A stretch of 52,471 nucleotides of DNA from an uncultured Caldilinea sp. (GCA_937928035.1 CALFWA010000020.1:1-52471), one strand, 5' to 3'. Positions 1 to 22,202 are shown, counted from the first letter of the stretch. Notes: generated by a model not told the origin, from the sequence alone. Numbers and translations are program-made.

Positions 1-746
1 GCATTTTTCACCACCTGCGCAAATGCCTGCAGAAGATAAATTACACCTTTTTTCTGGACCAGACGCCCCAAACTTAACACTACGAAGTCCTCGGGTGAAA
101 TGCCAAGAGACGCTCTTAGTTCCTGCCGTGATTGTTCTTCGTCCAGGAATATCTCAGGATCCGCTCCCCATGCAATAAGATGGAGGCGTTCAGGGTGGGC
201 GCCTAGGTGAATCGCACCCTGTTGAAGTTCCGGGCTACAGGCCGTGACAGCCGCACATCGACGAAATGCATATGAGGCAAGTCCACCGAGTGGCATATTG
301 CGGCGTGCAAGGAAAATATCGGAGCCATGAAGACTGATGATGAGGGGACGGCGTATCAGATCCGCTATCGCAGCCGCAATGACGCCGTTGGGAAGAACCC
401 AATGGGCATGAATGATATCAAATTGATGTTTGAAATGAAGCCGCATCAAGGCTTGAGCTTCCATCAAAGCGAACGCCGGCGCTAACCCATAAGAGAGGGC
501 GCGGAGTTGCGTATCGCTTTTCATCGCTTGTGCATAACCCATTATTTCCAAGGAAGGCTTCAGGGCGTATCGAAATGTATGTACAGGTATGCGATTGCCG
601 GTCAAATCTAAATCAGAACGATCAGGGATTAAAACATGAACTTCGTGACCAAGGTCATGAATGTTTTCAGCTAACGACCGAATGAATCGAGCAGTGCCAT
701 CTGTGTCGGTTTTCGGATAGCTGGAGGCAATAAAGCAGATTTTCAT
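1..746 (-). CDS. Glycosyltransferase family 4 (3' end outside window)
   Basis: Partial gene; about 248 codons are present and the frame runs open to base 1. The product begins MKICFIASSYPKTDTDGTAR and contains HAHWVLPNG, a SLHGSDIF segment and, near the edge, SLGRLVQKKG. These are typical of the N-terminal half of GT-B fold, family 4 retaining glycosyltransferases, which move a nucleotide-activated sugar onto a lipid-linked or exopolysaccharide acceptor at the inner face of the membrane. The ATG (746-744) overlaps the TGA of the upstream GT2 gene as ATGA, so the two are probably translationally coupled. Base composition is clearly lower in GC than in the GT2 (two sampled 60-base lines are 50% and 38%), which suggests recent acquisition or the edge of a variable polysaccharide locus. 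Acceptor and sugar cannot be told. Confidence 0.85.
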   Translation of the reverse strand, partial: MKICFIASSYPKTDTDGTARFIRSLAENIHDLGHEVHVLIPDRSDLDLTGNRIPVHTFRYALKPSLEIMGYAQAMKSDTQLRALSYGLAPAFALMEAQALMRLHFKHQFDIIHAHWVLPNGVIAAAIADLIRRPLIISLHGSDIFLARRNMPLGGLASYAFRRCAAVTACSPELQQGAIHLGAHPERLHLIAWGADPEIFLDEEQSRQELRASLGISPEDFVVLSLGRLVQKKGVIYLLQAFAQVVKN

Positions 747-1753
747 TGATTAACAACAGAGCTTTCGCTTTTCGAGGAGAGCGTCGAATTTCCTGTGCTA
801 TGAAAAAACGCATTTGGATGCATCTCCCCCCGCCTCAACCGCACCAACACTTCCTCCATAATTTTCCGGTTCGCGCCGATCAGATCCGCCACCAGCCCGA
901 TCAGCAGCGTCTGGAAGCCGGCGATGAGCAACACCGCCGCCAGGATGAGCGACTGGATATGCCCCGCCCCGCCCTGCGAGAAATAGGCGATCAGAAAGCG
1001 CACGCCGATCAGTATGCCGGCCAGCAACGCAATCAGCCCGATTGTCGTGAACACGCGCAGCGGACGGTAGAAAGCGTAGGCGCGCACGATCGTCGCCGTG
1101 GAATTGGCCAGGTAGTGCGGGAGGTTGTTCATCAGGCGGGAAGGGCGCGTCGGCGGGTTGGTGCGCACGGACACAAAGCGAATGGCGCGGCGCTGCGCGC
1201 CCGCCTGAATCAGCGTCTCCAGCGTATAGGAGTATGGGCTGAGGACCAGGGTGTGCAGGGCGACCTCGCGCGTCATGGCGCGAAAGCCGCTGGTGGCGTC
1301 CGGAACAGGCACGCCAGCCGCCTGCGAGATGACCCAACTGCCTAACCGTTGCAAAAAGCGTTTCAGCGGGGAGAAGTGCGCGACCTGCGCCACCCCACGA
1401 TCGCCGATGACCAGCTCTGCCTCGCCCGCCACGATCGGCGCCACCAGCAGCGCAATGTCGGCGCCGACGTACTGGTTATCCGCATCGGTGTTGACGATGA
1501 TGTCGGCGCCGAGTTGAAGGCAGGCGTCGAGGCCGGTGCGAAAGGCGCGCGCCAAACCGAGGTTACGCAGATGGCGGACGACGTGATGGACGCCCAATTG
1601 TTTTGCCACCTCCGCCGTGCCGTCGCTGCTGCCGTCGTCGATCACCAGATATTCCACTGCATCGACGCCCGGCAGGGCGGTGGGCAAATCCGCCACCGTC
1701 TGCGGCAGAGTTTGCGCCTCGTTATAGCACGGAATCTGAATGATGCACTTCAA
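743..1753 (-). CDS. Glycosyltransferase family 2, polyprenol-phosphate type
   Basis: 336 residues. A GT-A domain comes first: PCYNE at 8-12, DDGSSDGT at 39-46 and the metal/nucleotide motif DADNQY at 90-95. Two hydrophobic helices follow (about 237-260 and 270-297). This is the layout of DPM1/GtrB/ArnC-like enzymes that move a sugar from UDP or GDP onto polyprenyl phosphate on the cytoplasmic side of the membrane. The lipid-linked sugar would then serve cell-envelope glycans. The gene lies 44 bp downstream of the TyrA-like gene and overlaps the GT4 start by 4 bp. The family is clear; the sugar is not. Confidence 0.88.
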   Translation of the reverse strand: MKCIIQIPCYNEAQTLPQTVADLPTALPGVDAVEYLVIDDGSSDGTAEVAKQLGVHHVVRHLRNLGLARAFRTGLDACLQLGADIIVNTDADNQYVGADIALLVAPIVAGEAELVIGDRGVAQVAHFSPLKRFLQRLGSWVISQAAGVPVPDATSGFRAMTREVALHTLVLSPYSYTLETLIQAGAQRRAIRFVSVRTNPPTRPSRLMNNLPHYLANSTATIVRAYAFYRPLRVFTTIGLIALLAGILIGVRFLIAYFSQGGAGHIQSLILAAVLLIAGFQTLLIGLVADLIGANRKIMEEVLVRLRRGEMHPNAFFHSTGNSTLSSKSESSVVNQ

Positions 1754-1797
1754 GCCGCCTCACCTTATTCGTCGATGCATCGGCGCCAGGCCGACAT

Positions 1798-2790
<993 letters not shown>

Positions 2791-2880
2791 GTCGTATGCT
2801 CTTGAACTCTTCTGTCCTCTCTTGTAACGTTCTACTTTACACCGATGCACCCTCGCAGCCGGCGTGCAGAAGCGAGTCGC

Positions 2881-3504
2881 TCAATTCTCGCCATCCGCGC
2901 GCTGAAGCCTGTTCAGCAGCGCCATTCTCTCTGGGTCGCCGTTCGCCGAGGCATCCTGATGGTGTGCGATCAACCAGCAGGTCAGTTCGCTGCAGCCTGC
3001 TTCTTGCGCCCAAGCTGCGCCGATTGCCGGGTGGTGTAGCTGCACATACACCGCATACCGAATGCTGGGCGAGGGCTGCGGCACGGCAAGTCGGTTCAAC
3101 ACACCTGGCGCAAACGCTTCAAGCAACACCAAGGGCCCGCGTAGCCAGAGGCCCAGGTAGGCGCCCGCCTCGGTCGCTGCCACTTTGCCGACATCATGCA
3201 ACAGCGCAGCTACAGCCAGATCGCGCGACGTTGGCCCTTGCCGTTGGAGTGTGCACAGCACATCCAGGCTATGACGTCGAGCGTCGGGGGGCATGCGTCG
3301 AAAGAGTGCAAGTTGGGCAGGAGTGAGCATCGTTTCCGCCAGGCTCTCATCCGGCGTTTGCAAGCTTGCTCGCAGCCCCTTGATGAATTGTTCGACGCGG
3401 TAGCGGACGCGCTGACCTAAGCTGAAACGATTTTGAGTCGCCATCGGCGGCTCAGACATCGAGAAATTAGACATCGAAAATCCGGACATCGAGAATAAAG
3501 CCAT
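2881..3504 (-). CDS. HD-domain phosphohydrolase-like protein
   Basis: 207 residues from the ATG at 3504, which has AGGTGA five bases upstream; a GTG at 3513 is also in frame. The HD signature is RHSLDV (His 78) followed by LLHDVGK (His 103-Asp 104), with later histidines in LHHPAIG and IAHHQDA, as expected for metal-dependent HD phosphohydrolases acting on nucleotides or phosphodiesters. The substrate is unknown. The N terminus holds three copies of a five-residue repeat (FSMSG, FSMSN, FSMSE). Each copy supplies a methionine, so the true start could be as late as the ATG at 3444. It follows the site-2 protease gene after 12 bp and is probably co-transcribed with it. Confidence 0.75.
   Translation of the reverse strand: MALFSMSGFSMSNFSMSEPPMATQNRFSLGQRVRYRVEQFIKGLRASLQTPDESLAETMLTPAQLALFRRMPPDARRHSLDVLCTLQRQGPTSRDLAVAALLHDVGKVAATEAGAYLGLWLRGPLVLLEAFAPGVLNRLAVPQPSPSIRYAVYVQLHHPAIGAAWAQEAGCSELTCWLIAHHQDASANGDPERMALLNRLQRADGEN
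3451..3495 (-). repeat. Three 15-bp tandem repeats at the 5' end of the HD gene
   Basis: Three consecutive 15-base units encode FSMSG, FSMSN and FSMSE. The units differ from one another by only a few bases, so this is a fairly young in-frame expansion. It lies directly after the translation start and multiplies potential ATG starts. Confidence 0.8.
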
Positions 3505-3516
3505 CGGTCTCACCTG

Positions 3517-4233
<717 letters not shown>

Positions 4234-4311
4234 ATTCTTTGTCCTTCACCAACGCATGGTGTCTTACCTCATCGCCTTAAAACAGCCGCCACACTGGACG
4301 ATCTTCATAGC

Positions 4312-4320
4312 AGTATAGCA
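4312..4320 (-). promoter_or_regulatory. Extended -10 promoter for the site-2 protease unit
   Basis: Reading the minus strand, TGCTATACT matches the extended -10 form TGnTATAAT in all but one base of the hexamer. No good -35 box lies 17 bp upstream, as is usual for extended -10 promoters. The expected start point near 4305 gives a leader of about 72 nt before the TTG at 4233. Confidence 0.55.
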
Positions 4321-4437
4321 TGAAGTAGAATCGCTACGGAAACCGTCCGGTCAAATTTGGCGAGATGGCCGCTTCCGGTGCCCTGCGGGCAAACACCCAA
4401 CGTTACGAAACGGCCTCCCTTTTCTTTTCATTGGGTT

Positions 4438-4467
4438 TTGACGCAGCGCGTTGAAATGTGCTATGAT
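4438..4467 (+). promoter_or_regulatory. Sigma-70-type promoter for the PhaR-like gene
   Basis: TTGACG (4438-4443), an 18-bp spacer, and TATGAT (4462-4467). Both hexamers are one base from consensus. The predicted start near 4474 leaves a leader of about 40 nt before the ATG at 4515. It points away from the protease promoter at 4312-4320, so the 281-bp gap holds two divergent promoters. Confidence 0.7.
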
Positions 4468-4514
4468 CTTTTATGCTCGCAAGCGTAACAAAATCGATTC
4501 TTCGGTGAATCTCG

Positions 4515-6321
<1,807 letters not shown>

Positions 6322-6374
6322 GGTCTCTCGCACCGGTTCCTACCTCGTGATGCATCCTCTTTTGTGACGCCCTC

Positions 6375-7574
<1,200 letters not shown>

Positions 7575-7613
7575 GAGGAAGTCGGGTTGCGCAACGGCGA
7601 AATATGCGGTATC

Positions 7614-7619
7614 TATAAT
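7614..7619 (+). promoter_or_regulatory. Candidate -10 box upstream of degV
   Basis: A perfect TATAAT stands 168 bp before the DegV start. The nearest -35-like sequence, TTGCGC at 7587-7592, is 21 bp away, longer than ideal, so the call rests on the -10. The leader would be about 160 nt, with no other gene in the gap. Confidence 0.4.
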
Positions 7620-7786
7620 GGAGTGCTGTGATTCTCCCCGCGCACTGTTGGAATTGCGTCATTTCATTGAGGTTCCCCGTTGAGTTGCAGTTTCCCATTG
7701 CGCATGCGCATGTGGAAGCGAACCCTGTTGGGTGGCGTGTTTCGTCAATCGCAGCGTCGCAACGGTCGCTAAAAAGGAGAACGAAT

Positions 7787-8665
7787 ATGTCGACGGATTT
7801 TCTAACAGCCGAAAATACACGCATTGTTGTGGACACGAGCAGCAATATCCCAGAGGACCTTTTGCAGCGCTACCGGATGATCGAGGTGCCGGCGTTGGTG
7901 ATCTTCGGCGAAGAGTCGTTTCGCAACAAGGTTGACCTTTCTGAACAAGAATTCTACGCAAAATTGGAGTCAAGCCCTGTTTTGCCGACCACCAGCCAGC
8001 CGCCGCCTTCCTATTTCGCCGAAGCCTACCAGCAGGCCTTCCATGAGGGCGCTGAGAAAATTTTGTTGGTGACGGTCACCAGCAAGCTCTCCGGTACCTT
8101 CCGCTCGGCGCAGATCGCAGCCCAAGAGTTTGACCTGGAACGCTTTATCCTGTGGGATTCAGACGGCATCAGCATGACCAGCGGGTGGCAGGCGATCATG
8201 GCGGCGCGCATGCTGGAACGTGGGATCGAGCAGGCCGCCCTGATTGCCAAATTAGAACAACTGCGCAGGGAAGTCATTGGCTATGCTGCGCTGGAAACGT
8301 TAAAATACGTAGCGCGCAGCGGCCGCGTGAGCATTGTGCAGGCCGGCGTCGGCGATCTGCTTCAGATCAAGCCAATTCTGGAGCTCAAAAACGGCGCGGC
8401 CACGGCGGTGGCGCGCGTGCGTGGGCGCAAAAAGTCCATGCAGGAAGTCATCGAGCGCATGCGCAAGGTCTATGGCGAGCGTCCGCTCGCCGTCGGCGTC
8501 CTACACTCGAACGCATTGTCTGACGCAGAGACGCTGCTCGAGATGGCGCGCGGCGCGCTTAAAATTGACGAGGCGGTTTTCAGCGACATTGGTCCGGCCG
8601 TAGCTGCCCTGGCCGGGCCTGGCGCGGTGGCGCTGGCTGGCTGCCCAAACGACTTGGGCGTTTGA
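7787..8665 (+). CDS. DegV family fatty-acid-binding protein
   Basis: 292 residues from the ATG at 7787, which has an AAGGAG site eight bases upstream; the open frame before it has no coding character. Family features are the N-terminal VVDTSSNIPEDL, the lipid-contact TTSQPPPS segment, TVTSKLSGTFRSAQ, and RSGRVS in the second domain. DegV/FakB proteins bind a fatty acid and present it to a kinase (FakA) for phosphorylation. No FakA gene is visible here. Its neighbour 125 bp downstream is plsX, which works on acyl phosphates, so placement next to phospholipid synthesis fits the FakB role. Confidence 0.9.
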   Translation: MSTDFLTAENTRIVVDTSSNIPEDLLQRYRMIEVPALVIFGEESFRNKVDLSEQEFYAKLESSPVLPTTSQPPPSYFAEAYQQAFHEGAEKILLVTVTSKLSGTFRSAQIAAQEFDLERFILWDSDGISMTSGWQAIMAARMLERGIEQAALIAKLEQLRREVIGYAALETLKYVARSGRVSIVQAGVGDLLQIKPILELKNGAATAVARVRGRKKSMQEVIERMRKVYGERPLAVGVLHSNALSDAETLLEMARGALKIDEAVFSDIGPAVAALAGPGAVALAGCPNDLGV

Positions 8666-8790
8666 CGGCGGCGTCATCCGCCAGACGCACTCTGAAACTT
8701 CGGTCAGAGGACGCCACTTAACCGCTGAAGTCTAATAGTTGCAAATCGGTTTTCAACTCAACCTGATACAGCTGAAGTGGAAGCGATGGT

Positions 8791-9828
<1,038 letters not shown>

Positions 9829-9869
9829 AACAAACATCCACTCCAATCATCTGATGAAACGACAAAACC

Positions 9870-10679
<810 letters not shown>

Positions 10680-10686
10680 ACGTATG

Positions 10687-10735
10687 GTTGCAGGTCATGT
10701 CGACGCCTTGCAAGCCGAACGACGTGACCTGCAAC
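10687..10735. terminator. Bidirectional hairpin between the NERD-like gene and radC
   Basis: The whole 56-bp gap between two convergent stop codons is an inverted repeat. GTTGCAGGTCATGTCG (10687-10702) pairs with CGACGTGACCTGCAAC (10720-10735) over 16 bp with one G-T pair, around a 17-nt loop. It lacks a clear T-run on either side, so termination strength is uncertain, but its position suits a shared terminator. Confidence 0.65.
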
Positions 10736-11446
<711 letters not shown>

Positions 11447-11484
11447 CGTTCGACCCCTTGATGCATCTGGAGATAAGATGAAAA

Positions 11485-12342
11485 TTACGGTCGATCGGCA
11501 GCGCGTCGATAGGCCTCGGCCACGGAATATAAGAAGCGCTGTGCATCTCGGCTAGTTGAGCCGGGAAGCGGAGCTTCTAACTTGGTGGCAATGGCCTGCG
11601 CCAGCCGCAGCATCAGCGCCGAATCGGCCTGGCCGCGCATCTGGCGCTCAAGAACCGTGCAGATCAGTTGATACTCATCGCCGGTCAGGCGACGCAAATT
11701 GGGGATTTCAGGTGCGCCATTCTCGGAAAGCAGGGCTGTCTCACCCTGACGAGGCGCCCTTGCGCTCGAGTGGGTGAACAGCTCAGGCTGGGAGTTTGCC
11801 TCCTCATATACGGCCAGCGTGCCGGCGGCGTAATCTCCCAGCCGCCGCGACTGACGATTTAAGAACATCACGACAAAGCCCAATGCGTAGGCGAAAGGGA
11901 GAAAGTCCACGATGCGCACCAGGTTGCGGATGGCAACCTCTAGAAACCCAGGGACGCCGCCGTCTAGCCTGACGACGCGAATTCCGGCCAGCCGTTTTCC
12001 CGGCGTCTGTCCCTGCCAGCCCAGCTCGAAGACCAGATAGTAGCCCCAGAAAATGGCGAAGTTGAGCAGCGCATAGGCCGCCAACACCAAGCCGGCAGCC
12101 CACCCTGGATCGTCTTCTGCAGCGTTGAGCGCGATGGAGGCGTCCACGAGCCAGCCCAGGAAGACGGTCAGCAGGAAATTCAAGAGCAACAGAAGGCTGG
12201 CGATCAGCGCTGCGTCGATCAGCGCTGCGATGAAGCGACTGCCGAGTCCTGCGACCGCATAGCCAAACGTTACGTTTTCCGGCGTGGAGATGATATACTC
12301 GCTTTGATCGACCAACGAAGGCGTATCGCTCAGATTCTTCAC
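11485..12342 (-). CDS. RDD family membrane protein
   Basis: 285 residues if translation starts at the GTG at 12342. The frame is open to 12438, but that stretch overlaps the divergent SpoIIM gene and has no family resemblance. The RDD core begins GLGSRFIAALIDAALIASLL and includes GWQGQTPGKRLAGIRVVRLD, the classical RDD signature with its Arg and Asp residues. There are three to four membrane helices and a cytoplasmic, helical, charged C-terminal tail. RDD proteins are membrane proteins of mostly unknown role, some linked to ion exchange. In Chloroflexota and Actinobacteria, RDD and SpoIIM-family genes are often neighbours, as here. Confidence 0.85.
   Translation of the reverse strand: MKNLSDTPSLVDQSEYIISTPENVTFGYAVAGLGSRFIAALIDAALIASLLLLLNFLLTVFLGWLVDASIALNAAEDDPGWAAGLVLAAYALLNFAIFWGYYLVFELGWQGQTPGKRLAGIRVVRLDGGVPGFLEVAIRNLVRIVDFLPFAYALGFVVMFLNRQSRRLGDYAAGTLAVYEEANSQPELFTHSSARAPRQGETALLSENGAPEIPNLRRLTGDEYQLICTVLERQMRGQADSALMLRLAQAIATKLEAPLPGSTSRDAQRFLYSVAEAYRRAADRP
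12291..12299 (+). promoter_or_regulatory. Extended -10 promoter for the SpoIIM-family gene
   Basis: TGATATACT matches the extended -10 pattern TGn-TATACT. The -35 position (TACGTT) is poor. A start near 12306 gives a leader of about 50 nt to the ATG at 12358. The site lies inside the coding sequence of the divergent RDD gene, whose start codon is only 15 bp from the SpoIIM start. Confidence 0.5.
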
Positions 12343-12357
12343 AATGCGTTTCCGAAG

Positions 12358-13327
<970 letters not shown>

Positions 13328-13347
<20 letters not shown>

Positions 13348-14047
13348 ACGCACCGCCTATCAGCTTTCCGATCAACCTGTGCCAGGCTGTTTCCTCTGGT
13401 TGGACGAACAATTCGATCGGCGCTTCGCCACCTACGAAGAGGCGTTCAGCCATCCGTGCGCTGTGATGGCGGAAAGCCTGTGCGCACGGATGGCCGACGT
13501 TGAAATGTACGCCTTTTTGATCGAAGACGCGCGCAAGCGCCACACCGTCGACCCGAAAGCCGAAGAGAAGGCGGCGCTGTTGACGCGCTCATTTTGGGTG
13601 GGTTATCTCGGCGCCGGCCGGGCGCTGCTAGACGTCGGCGCAGCCATCCTGGCGGGCCTGTATGACCTGGCGTTGCCCGTCGCCGCCATCTCCTTTGGTC
13701 ACGGCGACTTCTGGCGTCAACTCGTGACTGCGGCGCCGAACGTGCATCGTCGTTATCACCCGCTGCGGCTCTTTCTGACCGAGTTTTTGCGTTGGTGCAA
13801 CGAGAGCGCGCACCGCATCCCGCCCATCCTGGTTGTGGAAGCGCGGTTCGGCCGGTACGCCCCGCGCGACGACCGCCTGCGTCTTTTCGATGAACCCAAT
13901 TTCACGCTCGCCGAGATGCATCGCGCCACCGTGCACGCACGCTGGGTCGATCCGCTTGCGCTGCACATTCGGTGGAAGCCGCAGTTTCTGTCGCTCTGCG
14001 AAAAACTGACCGTTGATCTCGGCAAGGCCCTCGAGCGTCCCGCCTAG
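13328..14047 (+). CDS. Uncharacterised protein downstream of SpoIIM
   Basis: 239 residues from the ATG at 13328, chosen because GGAAAGG lies seven bases upstream. It starts inside the end of the SpoIIM-family gene (20-bp overlap), so it is translationally coupled to it. I do not recognise the family. The protein looks soluble and mostly helical, with a moderately hydrophobic middle (about 90-130, GAGRALLDVGAAILAGLYDL) that could be a helical hairpin. Several aromatic and arginine-rich patches follow, such as PNVHRRYHPLRLFLTEFLRW. No catalytic motif is evident. It ends 12 bp before the convergent repeat-protein gene. Confidence 0.65.
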
Positions 14048-14059
14048 CTCGACGACGCC

Positions 14060-15127
14060 TCAGGGGTTCGTCGGTTGCTCAGTTTTCGGCATCTGCAGGG
14101 CAAGTTTTTCAGGCGGCTCGGCGTAAATGGTCACCTCGATCGGGCCGCGCATCCCCCAACGTTTGGCCGTCTCGTAGTCGACGTCCACAACCCAGTTGCG
14201 CCGCAACAGATCAGGGATGTGATGGCGCGCGGCGACGTCGAGCACCTGAAACGGACCTTCTATCTTTCCCTTGCCCACCTGAATCCAAACCAGCCGCCCC
14301 AGGTCGCCGGCGCGCAGCAGCGCAACGCGACCAATGCACTCCTCACAGGCTTCGATTTTGTTCACCCGCTCGCGATACCTCTCCACTCTATCCATCACCT
14401 GAGGAGCATAATACATGGCCAACCCGGTGATCGGCAACGGCGTCGGTTCGCTGTACGGCGGGGAGAGCTGCAGCCAGTGCGTCGCTTGTTTGGAAGCGAT
14501 GGGCGGCTGACCGTTTGTGGTCTGCGCTTGAGCGTCATCGGGATTGGACGTCGTCACCGCCGATTCCGGCGAATCCGACTCCTCCAATTCGCCAGAATCC
14601 GGAGTCTCTTCTATGGAGTCGACCGAAGCAGTTGGAGATGGGGCTGCGCTCTCGGTTTCGCTCATGGGGACGGTCGGCTCGACCGTCACAACTTCGGTCA
14701 CCAGCACAGTTTGGGTGACGGGAACAATCTGTTCAACTGTCACCACTTCGGTCACAAACACCGTCTCGGTGACGGGAACGATCTGTTCAACTGTCACCAC
14801 TTCGGTCACCAGCACGGTCTCGGTGACGGGAACAATCTGCTCGATCCTCACCACCTCGGTGAGAAAGACCGTCTGTGTAATGGTGACGACTTCGGTCAAG
14901 ATATGCGTTTCTGAGAGGGACTGCGCATCACACGCAGAGTTTATCTCCTGAGATTGGAGGGTTTGCCCCGCAGTTTCTACGGCGGGGTAGGTACAGGCAG
15001 GTTCGTCTTCTGTCTCTGCCACCCCTTGTTGCGCTGCGGATGTGGTCGGACTATCGGCGGCGAAAACCGACAGCGGCGCAATCGCCAGCGTGATAATGAT
15101 GAGCATTCGACAAATTTGAGTAAACAT
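14060..15127 (-). CDS. Secreted repeat protein with RlpA-like C-terminal domain
   Basis: 355 residues. The N terminus is a signal peptide (MFTQICRMLIIITLAIAPLS, cleavage near AFAADS-like VFAADS at about 24). Residues 78-157 hold about 4.5 copies of an 18-residue repeat of the type TEVVTVEQIVPVTETVLV. A serine/proline-rich acidic linker follows. The C-terminal domain (about 235-345) starts TGLAMYYAP and contains GRLVWIQVG, GPFQVLDVA and WVVDVDYETAKRWGM, which parallels the order of motifs in double-psi beta-barrel RlpA proteins (GxASWYGP, then V-x-DRGP, then DLS-x-AAA-x-x-LGM). I infer a cell-wall-associated protein on a beta-rich stalk; enzymatic activity is unproven. A Shine-Dalgarno AAGGAGA precedes the ATG. 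It lies downstream of the terminator of the cell-shape operon and should have its own promoter. Confidence 0.7.
   Translation of the reverse strand: MFTQICRMLIIITLAIAPLSVFAADSPTTSAAQQGVAETEDEPACTYPAVETAGQTLQSQEINSACDAQSLSETHILTEVVTITQTVFLTEVVRIEQIVPVTETVLVTEVVTVEQIVPVTETVFVTEVVTVEQIVPVTQTVLVTEVVTVEPTVPMSETESAAPSPTASVDSIEETPDSGELEESDSPESAVTTSNPDDAQAQTTNGQPPIASKQATHWLQLSPPYSEPTPLPITGLAMYYAPQVMDRVERYRERVNKIEACEECIGRVALLRAGDLGRLVWIQVGKGKIEGPFQVLDVAARHHIPDLLRRNWVVDVDYETAKRWGMRGPIEVTIYAEPPEKLALQMPKTEQPTNP
14648..14896 (-). repeat. 54-bp tandem repeat coding for an 18-residue Thr/Val unit
   Basis: About 4.5 copies in frame. The second to fourth copies are nearly identical at both DNA and protein level; outer copies have diverged. 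The unit reads TEVVTVEQIVPVTETVLV with substitutions. The alternating T/V pattern suggests beta-strands or an extended stalk. Copy number may vary between strains. Confidence 0.85.
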
Positions 15128-15203
15128 AACGCTTCTCCTTTTGAATTTTTATTTTGAATGGCTGCGTTTTCATCGTTGGGGGCTGTCTTTGGGCAAAAAG
15201 AAT

Positions 15204-15239
15204 GCGTTTTCACGGATAGAAGTCTATCCGTGAAAACGC
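15204..15239 (-). terminator. Rho-independent terminator of the mre-min-rodA operon
   Basis: A perfect 17-bp inverted repeat: GCGTTTTCACGGATAGA (15204-15220) and its complement (15223-15239), with only two bases between, so an effective four-base loop. On the minus strand it is followed by ATTCTTTTTG, giving the T-run. It lies about 150 bp after the rodA stop codon and 77 bp before the next start. Confidence 0.85.
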
Positions 15240-15387
15240 CGACTCTGCTTGCCGTATATGAAGCTTATCGGAAGACCCCGCTCAAAGCTTGAGCAGGACG
15301 TTCATCCCAACGACAAAACGCGGCGTGGCCTGATCGAAATTGCGAGGGCGTGCGTCGCCATCAAGTGGCGACGCCTCGCTCTGCGCG

Positions 15388-17361
<1,974 letters not shown>

Positions 17362-17368
17362 AGGTGCA

Positions 17369-18523
17369 TCAACCGTCCCCTCGCTGCAAGGCGACCAGTC
17401 CCCCGGGTCGCGCCATGTCCCATTCCTCTATGACAATTTCATCCTGCACTATGCGGGCGATTTCCGGCCGTTTATGTTGAGAGCGTCGCCAGAAAAAACG
17501 ACCGGGTTGCCCTGGCTTGGGATCCGGCGCAATTTTGATCACGTTGGCGATGCGCAGCTGCGTCGGCTCCAGGTCAAGCGCAGCCACCAATGCGCGGCGA
17601 TTCCCGCCGGCGCCTGCATGGACTACGCCGCGCAGCCTGCCCCAAACCAGCACGTCGCCGTCGCTGATCACCTCTGCGCCCGGGTTGACGTCGCCGATCA
17701 CCAGGACATGTTCTCGATGATGAAGGCGATGGCCGGAGCGCAGATACCCTCTGTAGACGAAATAGCCCTCTGCGTCCGCTCCTCGTTCCTGGCTGTTAAA
17801 GGTCGCCAGCATGGCGGTGGCGTTCTGAACGCCTTCAGGCGCTTCCAACATGACGGCCAGCCCAACCGCCAGCGCCGCCTGAAACGTGCGTTCAGAGCGG
17901 GTGCGCACGACGCCCACCGTCATTTCTTGCGCAGCGAGCATCTGCGCAAGCTCCTGCAGCTCCCCTTCTGTGACGGGCCGCGCGCCCAGATCGAGCGCCA
18001 CGCTGCTTTTGCGGAAGAACCCGGCGGCGCTCTCCAGCCGCTCCGACAGCGCCGCCATCACCTGAGTCCACGCGCCCACGCCGATCTCAATAGCAACGCC
18101 GTCGCTTCGCCCACGAATGTAGACGATCTGTGCGCCCGTGGGAGCGGACGATGCGTCCTTGGCCTCAGAGGTTTCCATGTCCGGCGATGCAGATGTCGCC
18201 GCCAGAGCCGGCCAAGCGCTATTGGGCGCCTTGGCGCCTGAGGGTTCAGCCTCTTTGGCCGGGCTCCCTTGCGCCAAGAAAGGAGGCAAGCTGTCCACCG
18301 CATCGTATGCAGGGCGTGCATGGCTCTTGACCAGCGGCTTTCCTGGCAAGGCGCTCGATTCTTTGACGCTCTCCTGTGGCGCCTTGGACTCGCCGGCCAT
18401 TGTGTTTGACGCGCCGGGCACCGTCACGCCATCCAGCAGATCGGCGATGCGCAGCTCCAGAGCAAAAGCGCCGTTCGGCGATGGCAGGCTGTTTGAATCC
18501 TCAGGTCTGGAAACGTCGCTCAT
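17369..18523 (-). CDS. minC: Septum site-determining protein MinC
   Basis: 384 residues, long for MinC (usually 220-250). The C-terminal beta-helix domain is clear (about 255-330): RSGHRLHHREHVLVIGDVNP, GAEVISDGDVLVWGRLRGVV and HAGAGGNRRALVAALDLEPT, ending with the typical LRIAN. An N-terminal MinC-like domain lies at about 130-230. Before it come about 130 residues of low-complexity Ala/Ser/Pro/Lys sequence, probably disordered, which account for the extra length. Together with MinD it inhibits FtsZ assembly. It starts 9 bp after the PBP2 stop. Confidence 0.92.
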   Translation of the reverse strand: MSDVSRPEDSNSLPSPNGAFALELRIADLLDGVTVPGASNTMAGESKAPQESVKESSALPGKPLVKSHARPAYDAVDSLPPFLAQGSPAKEAEPSGAKAPNSAWPALAATSASPDMETSEAKDASSAPTGAQIVYIRGRSDGVAIEIGVGAWTQVMAALSERLESAAGFFRKSSVALDLGARPVTEGELQELAQMLAAQEMTVGVVRTRSERTFQAALAVGLAVMLEAPEGVQNATAMLATFNSQERGADAEGYFVYRGYLRSGHRLHHREHVLVIGDVNPGAEVISDGDVLVWGRLRGVVHAGAGGNRRALVAALDLEPTQLRIANVIKIAPDPKPGQPGRFFWRRSQHKRPEIARIVQDEIVIEEWDMARPGGLVALQRGDG

Positions 18524-18532
18524 ACGGCTTCC

Positions 18533-20713
<2,181 letters not shown>

Positions 20714-20760
20714 GTCTTTCTATAAACGCTCGCCCTGAACATGGACAAGCAAAACCAGGC

Positions 20761-22202
<1,442 letters not shown>

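Noticed and set aside
8739..8770. TTGCAA and GATACA as a promoter for plsX
   Set aside because: Spacing of 20 bp and a poor -10; plsX may be read from the degV promoter.
14648..14896. Regular repeats that could suggest a CRISPR array
   Set aside because: The units are contiguous, 54 bp, in frame and code for a Thr/Val repeat; there are no unique spacers.
15352..15374. Hairpin GCGTCGCC/GGCGACGC just after the rodA stop
   Set aside because: No T-run follows on the minus strand; the stronger hairpin at 15204-15239 explains termination better.
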